Of a stretch of DNA of 64,000 nt, positions 19,742 through 27,697 are shown piece after piece. Numbering within the stretch: position 1 is the first letter of the stretch; each line of letters begins with the position of its first letter. The DNA is taken from contig CANNDF010000003.1 in assembly GCA_947503305.1 (NCBI GenBank), positions 248,001-312,000 of the forward strand, read 5' to 3'. The stretch comes from an uncultured Dokdonia sp. (GTDB lineage Bacteria > Bacteroidota > Bacteroidia > Flavobacteriales > Flavobacteriaceae). The notes below the pieces were generated by a model. The model saw only the letters and a program-made list of their open reading frames with translations. It had not been told where the DNA came from and did no database searches. Made by a program: the position numbers and the translations under genes.

Positions 19742-20785
19742 ATGAATAATACTGCAACAAATTGTTACATACTTGCCATAGAATCCTCATGTGACGATAC
19801 AGCAGCAGCTGTATTAAACAACGAAAAAGTGTTATCTAATGTTGTCGCAACTCAAGAAATACATGAACAATATGGAGGTGTTGTTCCAGAACTTGCCTCC
19901 AGAGCTCACCAACAAAATATAGTACCCGTAGTTACCGCCGCATTACGCAAAGCAAATATCGATAAAAATGAGCTAAACGCCATAGCTTTTACAAGTGGTC
20001 CTGGCTTACTAGGTTCATTGCTCGTTGGCACCTCATTTGCAAAGTCTTTTGCTTTAGGATTAAATATCCCGCTAATAGATGTTAACCATATGCAAGCGCA
20101 TATATTAGCTCATTTTATAGAAGAAGAAGGATTCGAAAAACCATCATTCCCCTTTATTGCATTGACAATATCGGGAGGGCATACGCAAATTGTAAGAGTA
20201 GATAGTTACTTTACAATGTCTGTTATAGGAGAAACTATAGATGATGCTGTAGGTGAAGCTTTTGATAAAAGTGCTAAACTATTAGGACTCCCTTATCCAG
20301 GAGGTCCACTTATAGACCAATGGGCTACTAAAGGCAACCCCAAAGCATTTCCATTTACAAAGCCTAAAGTAGATGGGCTTAATTTTAGCTTTAGTGGCTT
20401 AAAGACACAGATCATGTATTTTATCCAGAAAAATGTACAAAAAGATTCGAGCTTTATTGAAAATCATAAAGCAGACATCTGTGCATCCATCCAATATACA
20501 ATTGTCAATATTATTTTAGATAAAGTAAAGAAAGCTGTTAAAGAAACGGGAATTACTCAAATAGCGATAGGTGGAGGTGTATCTGCAAATAAAGGTATTC
20601 GTAATGCGTTAAAACAAGCCGAAAAGAATTATGGCTGGAAGACCTTTCTTCCTAAGTTCGAATATACTACAGACAATGCCGCTATGATCGGTATTGTGGG
20701 ATATTTAAAATATAAAAACGAGTTGAAAGACAAAACACAATACAAAGACACTGGTATCCACGCCCAATCGCGTCTTAAACTATAG
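19742..20785 (+). CDS. tsaD: tRNA N6-adenosine threonylcarbamoyltransferase TsaD
   Basis: 347 residues of the Kae1/TsaD ASKHA fold. IESSCDDTAAAVL at the N-terminus, NHMQAHILAHF with the two metal-binding His, SGGHTQIV, GEAFDKSAKLLGLPYPGGP, GGGVSANKGIR, and TTDNAAMIG with the later metal Asp. It transfers the threonylcarbamoyl group to A37 of ANN-decoding tRNAs, with TsaB/E/C as partners (not in the window). It is followed after 2 bp by rsmE, so the two RNA-modification genes are co-transcribed. Confidence 0.97.
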   Translation: MNNTATNCYILAIESSCDDTAAAVLNNEKVLSNVVATQEIHEQYGGVVPELASRAHQQNIVPVVTAALRKANIDKNELNAIAFTSGPGLLGSLLVGTSFAKSFALGLNIPLIDVNHMQAHILAHFIEEEGFEKPSFPFIALTISGGHTQIVRVDSYFTMSVIGETIDDAVGEAFDKSAKLLGLPYPGGPLIDQWATKGNPKAFPFTKPKVDGLNFSFSGLKTQIMYFIQKNVQKDSSFIENHKADICASIQYTIVNIILDKVKKAVKETGITQIAIGGGVSANKGIRNALKQAEKNYGWKTFLPKFEYTTDNAAMIGIVGYLKYKNELKDKTQYKDTGIHAQSRLKL

Positions 20786-20787
20786 TT

Positions 20788-21498
20788 ATGCAATTATTTT
20801 ACAGCGCGATTATACATAAAGAGTCTCAAGAATATACTTTCCCTAGAGATGAAAGCAAGCACATAATAAAAGTACTACGTAAAAAAACTGATGATACTGT
20901 ATATATTACCAATGGAAAGGGATATCTATTTACAGGGATTATAAGTAATGACAATCCTAATAAATGTACTATAAGAATAGCATCTTTTACCTATCAGGAA
21001 AAAAAACAGTACCAACTTCACATAGCTATTGCTCCAACAAAACTCAATGATCGTTTGGAATGGTTTCTTGAAAAAGCTACTGAAATAGGAATCACAGAAA
21101 TCACACCTATACTCTGTGATCATAGCGAACGTAAAATCATAAAAGAAGAACGATTATATAGAATCATACAGAGCGCTATGAAACAATCGTTACAGTTACA
21201 TCTCCCTATATTACACCCATTAACATCGTTTGATTCTTTTATAAATTCCAATCAAAATTCACATTACCAAAAATGCATAGCTCATTGTGAAGATGGGCCA
21301 AAAGTGTCTCTTAAAACTATTGTAAAATCTAAACAGTCTATACTTATATTAATAGGCCCCGAAGGTGATTTTTCTATCAATGAAATAAAAAATGCTATAT
21401 TTAATGGTTATAAAGAAGTAACATTAGGCTCTAATAGACTCCGAACTGAAACAGCAGGAATCATAGCATGTCATAGTGTAGCTTTTATGAATCAATAA
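20788..21498 (+). CDS. rsmE: 16S rRNA (uracil1498-N3)-methyltransferase RsmE
   Basis: 236 residues. N-terminal PUA-like region with PRDESKHIIKVLRKK, and a SPOUT C-terminal domain with the AdoMet trefoil-knot motifs LIGPEGDFSINEI and LGSNRLRTETAGI. LEWFLEKATEIGITEITPILCDHSE is also typical. The enzyme methylates U1498 of 16S rRNA in the 30S subunit. It starts 2 bp after the tsaD stop. Confidence 0.96.
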   Translation: MQLFYSAIIHKESQEYTFPRDESKHIIKVLRKKTDDTVYITNGKGYLFTGIISNDNPNKCTIRIASFTYQEKKQYQLHIAIAPTKLNDRLEWFLEKATEIGITEITPILCDHSERKIIKEERLYRIIQSAMKQSLQLHLPILHPLTSFDSFINSNQNSHYQKCIAHCEDGPKVSLKTIVKSKQSILILIGPEGDFSINEIKNAIFNGYKEVTLGSNRLRTETAGIIACHSVAFMNQ

Positions 21499-21729
21499 CA
21501 AACCTCCCCCACTCATTTATAATAATTTTGTAGTCAAACATGTATTTTGGCTTAATTTTAACGCATTTAATCAATATTTATATGCTTTTTGTCGATTTAG
21601 ATCAATATAAATGTAGGTAAATATCTACAAATTATATATTTTTATTTTGTTTGTAGCATTTATAGTTGTTTATTTGCAACCGTATCTTTCGAGATATAAG
21701 ACCCAACTTACTGACAATAAACTAATTAG

Positions 21730-22746
21730 ATGAAATTAAGAAATTTTGTCATGTCGGTTGTGCCTTATATCCCCGCTTTCTTAAGCATATTGGGGGGTAT
21801 TTCCATGGTATATGGTCTTTACCTATGGCTTCCTGAGGATACAGAATTTCTAGATAAATTAAAAAATGTCCTTTTACTTATATGTGTAATTAGCATATTA
21901 TTAGTAATTGTAATTCTCGTATTTATTTTAAATAAAACAAATCAACTTCGTTTTAGCGGAAACTCATTAGGAAAAGAGCTTACATCTCTCACTCAAAAAT
22001 TGCATCATTTTAGAAATATTGTAGACATTCTCGTACGTTCAAAAGTATGGGCTCCAGGACTTAAAGAATATATAGATGATGAATTTGGTGACTTAAATTT
22101 CTTTGCCATGAAGGAGTTTTATAAAGGACGCTCTAAACTTGCCCTAGAATATATAGAGGAAAATAATAGATATGGTGACTCTGAAAATCTATATTTAGAA
22201 GCAAAATCATTATTACTCAATGATCCTGCAAATAGTAAAGTAGACACCTTTACAAATCCAAGGTCATATTCTCCTCGTATTCTTAAAAAATGGATAGAAC
22301 ACAAATGTGGTTCTGGTATCTGGTATTATTTTGGATATAAATATGCATCTTATAAGGACGAACTTGATGTAAACCGTATTTTTGAACGCCATCAAGAAAA
22401 AATTCTAAGTTATGCAGTGCAACTAGACACACATCGCTATCAAGATATGGGGTTTAGTGAAGAGTTGCTATCAAAACTAGGAGAACAAATGTCTGAAGAT
22501 ATTATTCCGAGATTATTTACATTAACCATGCAATCTCATCAACGTGTTCCAAGAGTCATCAATTTTGCAATATCCATTCTAATAATCCTGACTGTATTTG
22601 GTGTTTTCTTACCTATCCTCACTTTATTGTTTCAAATACCATTAATATTCGGCTATCTATCTATTGGAATTGTACTAAGCATATTACTGTTTATTACACT
22701 ATCAATTTATCCATTTGTAGTGAAAGAAATTAATACCGAACGATGA
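21730..22746 (+). CDS. unrecognised membrane protein with paired N- and C-terminal helices
   Basis: 338 residues. Two membrane segments near the N-terminus (about 10-32 and 44-67) and two near the C-terminus (about 275-298 and 305-330) flank a soluble region of some 200 residues with conserved-looking aromatic and charged blocks (GIWYYFGYKYASYKDEL). I do not recognise a family or catalytic motif. It stands alone between rsmE and uvrA, with intergenic gaps of 231 and 123 bp, so it is probably a single transcription unit. The topology suggests both ends embedded and a central cytosolic or periplasmic domain. Confidence 0.75.
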   Translation: MKLRNFVMSVVPYIPAFLSILGGISMVYGLYLWLPEDTEFLDKLKNVLLLICVISILLVIVILVFILNKTNQLRFSGNSLGKELTSLTQKLHHFRNIVDILVRSKVWAPGLKEYIDDEFGDLNFFAMKEFYKGRSKLALEYIEENNRYGDSENLYLEAKSLLLNDPANSKVDTFTNPRSYSPRILKKWIEHKCGSGIWYYFGYKYASYKDELDVNRIFERHQEKILSYAVQLDTHRYQDMGFSEELLSKLGEQMSEDIIPRLFTLTMQSHQRVPRVINFAISILIILTVFGVFLPILTLLFQIPLIFGYLSIGIVLSILLFITLSIYPFVVKEINTER

Positions 22747-22822
22747 TTTTTATACGCATAAGTAAAAGCGTGCACTATCAAAAAATCAATTAAAGATTAA
22801 CAATACATAAACAACCCTAAGC

Positions 22823-22853
22823 TTTCTAATATGCTGGCAAATAAGTAAATTTG
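22823..22853 (+). promoter_or_regulatory. Bacteroidota-type promoter for uvrA
   Basis: TAAATTTG at 22846-22853 matches the -7 consensus; TTTC at 22823-22826 lies 19 bp upstream. The uvrA ATG is only 16 bp after the -7 element, so the leader would be about 10 nt. Confidence 0.6.
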
Positions 22854-22869
22854 TGATTTTGTCAAATTT

Positions 22870-25716
22870 ATGGGAGAGACAGACGAACTTATAGAAGTTT
22901 ATGGAGCAAGAGTTCATAATCTAAAGGATATTGATGTTATGATTCCTAGAGAGCAACTCGTTGTAATTACAGGGCTTTCTGGAAGTGGTAAAAGTTCTTT
23001 GGCTTTTGACACCATCTATGCCGAAGGGCAGCGACGTTACATTGAAACTTTTTCTGCATATGCGCGTCAGTTTCTAGGAGGGTTAGAACGTCCAGATGTA
23101 GACAAAATACAAGGCCTATCTCCAGTCATTGCTATAGAACAGAAAACGACAAGTAAAAGCCCTAGATCTACCGTAGGCACAATCACAGAAATATATGATT
23201 TTTTAAGGTTATTGTATGCAAGAGCTAGTGACGCCTATAGTTATCATACGGGTGAAAAAATGGTAAGTTATAATGATGATCAAATTAAAGACCTCATTAT
23301 CAAAAGCTTTAAAGGAAAACGTATTAATATCTTAGCCCCTATTGTACGTTCTCGTAAAGGGCACTATCGCGAGCTTTTTGAACAAATTGCCAAACAAGGA
23401 TTTGTAAAAGTACGTATAGACGGAGAAATACGAGACATTGTAAAAGGAATGAAGATTGATCGCTATAAAACACATGATATAGAGATCGTAATTGACAGAC
23501 TTGTTGTAGATTCCAAATCAAATGATGATAAACGCTTGCGCGAAACTATAAACACTGCTATGTATCATGGGGATGATGTATTAATTGTTTTAGATCAAGA
23601 CACCAATGAACCGCGCTATTTTAGTAGAAACCTTATGTGCCCCTCATCAGGAATATCCTACCCAAATCCTGAACCAAATAATTTTTCGTTTAATTCTCCT
23701 AAAGGTGCTTGCCCAAATTGTAATGGAATAGGAGAACTTTATGAAGTAAATGAGCAAAAAATAGTCCCAGACAAAACAAAGTCTATTCAAAATGGAGGTA
23801 TTGAACCTCATGGACCACATAAGAATAATTGGATTTTCAAGCAATTACAGCTTATTGCCGATAGATTCAAATTCAAACTAACAGACCCTATAGAAGATAT
23901 TTCAGAAGAAGCGCTACAATTTATTTTTTATGGAGGCAATGAAAAATTCTCTATTACTTCAAAAGAACTAGGCGTTACCAGAGACTACAAAATAGATTTT
24001 GAAGGAGTAGCAAACTTCATAGAAAGTACATACAAAACCAGTGAGTCTACTTCTCTCAAACGTTGGGCAAAAGGGTATATGGACAAGAAATTATGCCCAG
24101 AATGCCATGGATCACGTTTGCGTAAAGAGTCTTTATTCTTTAAAGTAAATGACCAAAGTATTTCTGACCTAGCTCAAATGGATATTTTGGAATTACAGGA
24201 ATGGTTTAATCAGTTAGAAAGTAAACTCTCTGAAAAACAATTAAAAATAGGTTCAGAAATTATAAAAGAGATCAAAACACGTATCCAGTTTTTGATAGAT
24301 GTAGGACTTACCTACCTATCTCTCAATAGAAGCTCAAAATCATTATCTGGCGGAGAAGCCCAGCGTATACGACTTGCTACGCAAATAGGCTCTCAACTCG
24401 TTGGCGTATTATACATACTTGATGAGCCAAGTATTGGATTACATCAAAGGGATAATGAAAAGTTGATCAATTCTTTGATTTCTTTGAGAGATATAGGAAA
24501 TTCTGTTATTGTTGTAGAGCATGATAAAGATATGATTGAACGTGCTGATCATGTGATAGACATAGGACCAAAAGCTGGCAAATATGGAGGGGAGATCATA
24601 AGCCAAGGAACCCCTAAAAATTTACTATCACATCATACACTAACCGCTCAATATCTAAATGGTGAAAAAGAAATAAAAATCCCTCAAAAACGAAGAGAAG
24701 GCAATTCAAAATTCATAGAACTTAAAGGAGCTTCTGGAAATAATCTGAAAAATGTTTCTATTAAAATTCCTCTAGGTAAGATGATTGCCGTAACAGGAGT
24801 TTCTGGAAGTGGTAAATCGACACTCATTAATGAGACGCTTTATCCTATCATGAATGCATATTATTTTAATGGTGTTAAGCAACCTATGCCCTATAAAAGC
24901 ATAAAAGGACTTGAACACTGCGATAAAGTCATTGACATCAATCAATCACCCATAGGAAGAACCCCACGCTCCAATCCTGCAACATACACAGGAGCTTTCA
25001 GTGAGATACGGAGCTTATTTGCAAAAACTCCTGAAGCATTAATCCGTGGGTATAAAGCTGGACGTTTCAGTTTTAACGTGGCTGGTGGACGCTGTGAAAC
25101 ATGTAAAGGGGGCGGTCTTCGTGTCATAGAAATGAATTTCTTACCCGATGTATATGTAGAATGTGAAACATGCCAGGGAAAACGATTTAATAGAGAAACT
25201 TTAGAAATAAGATATAAAGGAAAATCCATTTCTGACGTATTAGAAATGACTATCAGAGAAGCTACAGACTTCTTTGAACATGTTCCAAAAATATATCGAA
25301 AACTTAAAACCATAAAAGATGTAGGTCTTGGATATATTACACTAGGACAACAATCTACTACTTTATCTGGTGGAGAAGCACAACGTATAAAACTTGCAAC
25401 AGAATTAAGTAAACGAGATACAGGAAACACATTTTATATTCTTGATGAACCTACTACCGGATTACATTTTGAGGATATCCGTGTACTTATGGAAGTACTT
25501 AATAGATTAGTAGACAAAGGAAATACAATTCTCATTATTGAGCATAATCTAGATGTTGTTAAAATGGCAGATTATATCATTGATATAGGATATGAAGGAG
25601 GAAAAGGAGGAGGAGAAGTTATTGCAAAAGGAACTCCAGAGCAAATAATAAAAGACAAAAAAAGTTATACCTCTCAGTTTTTAAAAAAAGAAATGAATAC
25701 ATTGGCAACTGTTTGA
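22870..25716 (+). CDS. uvrA: excinuclease ABC subunit UvrA
   Basis: 948 residues with two ABC ATPase halves: Walker A GLSGSGKSSLAFDT and GVSGSGKSTLINET, and signatures LSGGEAQRIRLATQIG and LSGGEAQRIKLATEL. Zinc modules include GACPNCNG, LCPECHGSRL and the insertion pair CETCKGGG/CETCQGKR. One expected Cys pair is altered to CPSSG, a Cys-to-Ser change I remember as common in this phylum. UvrA scans DNA for bulky lesions with UvrB in nucleotide excision repair. It may be first in a unit with the LOG-like, nuclease-like and M1-like genes, all close on the same strand. Confidence 0.98.
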   Translation: MGETDELIEVYGARVHNLKDIDVMIPREQLVVITGLSGSGKSSLAFDTIYAEGQRRYIETFSAYARQFLGGLERPDVDKIQGLSPVIAIEQKTTSKSPRSTVGTITEIYDFLRLLYARASDAYSYHTGEKMVSYNDDQIKDLIIKSFKGKRINILAPIVRSRKGHYRELFEQIAKQGFVKVRIDGEIRDIVKGMKIDRYKTHDIEIVIDRLVVDSKSNDDKRLRETINTAMYHGDDVLIVLDQDTNEPRYFSRNLMCPSSGISYPNPEPNNFSFNSPKGACPNCNGIGELYEVNEQKIVPDKTKSIQNGGIEPHGPHKNNWIFKQLQLIADRFKFKLTDPIEDISEEALQFIFYGGNEKFSITSKELGVTRDYKIDFEGVANFIESTYKTSESTSLKRWAKGYMDKKLCPECHGSRLRKESLFFKVNDQSISDLAQMDILELQEWFNQLESKLSEKQLKIGSEIIKEIKTRIQFLIDVGLTYLSLNRSSKSLSGGEAQRIRLATQIGSQLVGVLYILDEPSIGLHQRDNEKLINSLISLRDIGNSVIVVEHDKDMIERADHVIDIGPKAGKYGGEIISQGTPKNLLSHHTLTAQYLNGEKEIKIPQKRREGNSKFIELKGASGNNLKNVSIKIPLGKMIAVTGVSGSGKSTLINETLYPIMNAYYFNGVKQPMPYKSIKGLEHCDKVIDINQSPIGRTPRSNPATYTGAFSEIRSLFAKTPEALIRGYKAGRFSFNVAGGRCETCKGGGLRVIEMNFLPDVYVECETCQGKRFNRETLEIRYKGKSISDVLEMTIREATDFFEHVPKIYRKLKTIKDVGLGYITLGQQSTTLSGGEAQRIKLATELSKRDTGNTFYILDEPTTGLHFEDIRVLMEVLNRLVDKGNTILIIEHNLDVVKMADYIIDIGYEGGKGGGEVIAKGTPEQIIKDKKSYTSQFLKKEMNTLATV

Positions 25717-25744
25717 TACAGTTCCCTTCAAAAAAAAATCACCA

Positions 25745-26434
25745 ATGAGAAATGAAAATCGACCTAAGGGATGGAATGAAATTAAGACAAACGATTCCTG
25801 GGCTATATTTAAAATTGTAGGAGAATTTGTAAATGGTTTTGAAAAGATGAGTCAGATTGGCCCTTGTGTTTCCATTTTTGGAAGTGCACGAACAAAACCT
25901 GATGAAAAATACTATCAACTTGCTGTAGATATAGCCGAAAAAATAACAGACAATGGTTATGGTGTTATTACTGGGGGTGGCCCTGGAATAATGGAAGCAG
26001 GTAATAAAGGGGCTCACCTATCTGGAGGGACTTCGGTAGGGTTAAATATAGACTTACCCTTTGAGCAACATGACAACCCATACATTGATAGTGATAAGAG
26101 TTTAGACTTTGACTATTTCTTTGTACGTAAAGTAATGTTTGTAAAGTATTCGCAAGGATTTGTTGTAATGCCTGGTGGTTTTGGAACACTAGATGAACTC
26201 TTTGAGGCGATTACCTTGATACAAACACATAAAATACAAAAATTCCCAATTATTCTTGTAGGGACAGATTTTTGGAGCGGACTTATGGATTGGGTAAAGA
26301 GCACACTATTAAAAACCTTCAGTACAATAAGCCCAGGTGATATTGATTTAATTCACTTAGTAGATACTCCTGAAGAAGTAATAAAAGTTCTTAACGATTT
26401 CTACGACAAATATGAATTGAGCCCTAACTTTTAA
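25745..26434 (+). CDS. LOG family protein (TIGR00730; cytokinin-riboside phosphoribohydrolase-like)
   Basis: 229 residues with a Rossmann-like fold. VSIFGSARTKPDEKYY, GVITGGGPGIMEAGNKGA, and the signature PGGFGTLDELFEA give the nucleotide-binding and catalytic Arg/Glu motif of LOG proteins. These enzymes hydrolyse nucleoside 5'-monophosphates to base and ribose 5-phosphate; older 'lysine decarboxylase' labels are wrong. It lies 28 bp after uvrA and 24 bp before the secreted nuclease-like gene. Confidence 0.92.
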   Translation: MRNENRPKGWNEIKTNDSWAIFKIVGEFVNGFEKMSQIGPCVSIFGSARTKPDEKYYQLAVDIAEKITDNGYGVITGGGPGIMEAGNKGAHLSGGTSVGLNIDLPFEQHDNPYIDSDKSLDFDYFFVRKVMFVKYSQGFVVMPGGFGTLDELFEAITLIQTHKIQKFPIILVGTDFWSGLMDWVKSTLLKTFSTISPGDIDLIHLVDTPEEVIKVLNDFYDKYELSPNF

Positions 26435-26458
26435 AAGTTAAGACACATATTCTTTGCT

Positions 26459-27697
26459 ATGAAAAAAATAACATTTTATATATGCATTATGCTTTGTGCC
26501 ATGTCAATACATGCACAAGAAAATCTGAATCTCGTATTCTATAATCTTCTTAATTATCCAGCAGCACCTCCTGCAAATAGAAATCAAATTCTTTCTGCTC
26601 TTATTCAAGAGATGGAACCCGATCTCTTTATGGTGTGTGAACTAGAATCACTCAATGGAGCAAATGAAATTCTGGATACAAGCCTCAATAGTGTAGATAA
26701 TGTATATAGCGCAGCTCCATATATAAACAATACATCTAGTGGATCTGATTTACAACAATTGCTTTATTATAATAATACACTTTTTGAGTTAGATCAAACA
26801 GATATAATTCAAACATCATTAAGAGATATTAATAGATATCGACTCAAATTACTTACCGAAGAATCCATATTTATAGAAGTATTTGTAGCACACCTTAAAG
26901 CAAGTCAAGGAGAAGAAAATGAAGAAAGACGATTAGAGATGGTAAATACTTTTACTACATACCTAGAAACTATTGACCCTGATGACCCCGTTATTTTTGC
27001 AGGAGACCTTAATCTATATAGGAGTACAGAAGCTGCATATCAAGAATTACTTGACCCAACAAATGCTGTTGTATTAAAAGACCCAATAGATACCGCTGGT
27101 AATTGGAATAGTAACCCATCTTTTGCAAGTGTACATTCACAAAGCACTAGAATAAGTAATAATGAGTTTGATGATTTTGGAGCTGGCGGCGGCTTAGATT
27201 CTAGGTTTGATTTTATTTTAATGTCTGAAAATTTATTTGAAACCGAAACCCCCATAACTTACGTAAATGATAGTTATGAGACCTATGGCAATAATGGTAA
27301 TTGTTATAATAATCGGATTGATGATTCAGATTGTTCTGGAATTTATAGCAGTACGGTACGAAATTTGTTATACCAAATGAGTGATCACTTACCTATTAGA
27401 GCTCAACTCCAAGTAAACTCAGAAACACTAGGTGTCAACGAGAATATAAAGGAGCAAGCCACATGGAAAATTATAGATAATGTAGCAGAGGATCAGATTG
27501 AGATTGCTTTCGCGAAAGCAGAAAATAAAGTGATTACAGTATTTATTTATGATCAAACTGGGCGTCTGATAACACAGATAGAGGTCGGCCAACAAACAAA
27601 ACTAATACTACCCATATCAAATTATGCAGAAGGACTGTATTATGTCACTTCGAATAATCGTAGTTTTGAACCCTTAAAATTTCTCAAGACATATTGA
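26459..27697 (+). CDS. secreted endonuclease/exonuclease/phosphatase-family protein with T9SS domain
   Basis: 412 residues. Signal peptide MKKITFYICIMLCAMSIHAQ, then an EEP fold with LVFYNLLNYP, the metal-binding Glu in MVCELESLNG, AGDLNLYRST, and the catalytic MSDHLPIRA. The last 75 residues form a T9SS sorting domain (VFIYDQTGRLI, YAEGLYYVTS, ending PLKFLKTY). It likely cleaves extracellular nucleic acid or phosphodiesters, for nutrient scavenging. Between catalytic core and sorting domain lies an exact copy of the dispersed palindrome, read as AFAKA. The next gene starts on its stop codon. Confidence 0.9.
   Translation: MKKITFYICIMLCAMSIHAQENLNLVFYNLLNYPAAPPANRNQILSALIQEMEPDLFMVCELESLNGANEILDTSLNSVDNVYSAAPYINNTSSGSDLQQLLYYNNTLFELDQTDIIQTSLRDINRYRLKLLTEESIFIEVFVAHLKASQGEENEERRLEMVNTFTTYLETIDPDDPVIFAGDLNLYRSTEAAYQELLDPTNAVVLKDPIDTAGNWNSNPSFASVHSQSTRISNNEFDDFGAGGGLDSRFDFILMSENLFETETPITYVNDSYETYGNNGNCYNNRIDDSDCSGIYSSTVRNLLYQMSDHLPIRAQLQVNSETLGVNENIKEQATWKIIDNVAEDQIEIAFAKAENKVITVFIYDQTGRLITQIEVGQQTKLILPISNYAEGLYYVTSNNRSFEPLKFLKTY
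27506..27519. repeat. exact GCTTTCGCGAAAGC palindrome inside the nuclease-like gene
   Basis: Exact 14-bp copy read in frame as A-F-A-K-A, in the linker between the EEP domain and the T9SS sorting domain. Confidence 0.9.

Noticed and set aside
21499-21729. possible tRNA or small RNA in the 231-bp gap after rsmE
   Set aside because: No cloverleaf or conserved tRNA box; the gap is AT-rich with only short imperfect repeats and probably holds the promoter of the next gene.
24942-25430. 162-codon minus-strand frame inside uvrA
   Set aside because: It is antisense to conserved UvrA motifs; no independent evidence of coding.
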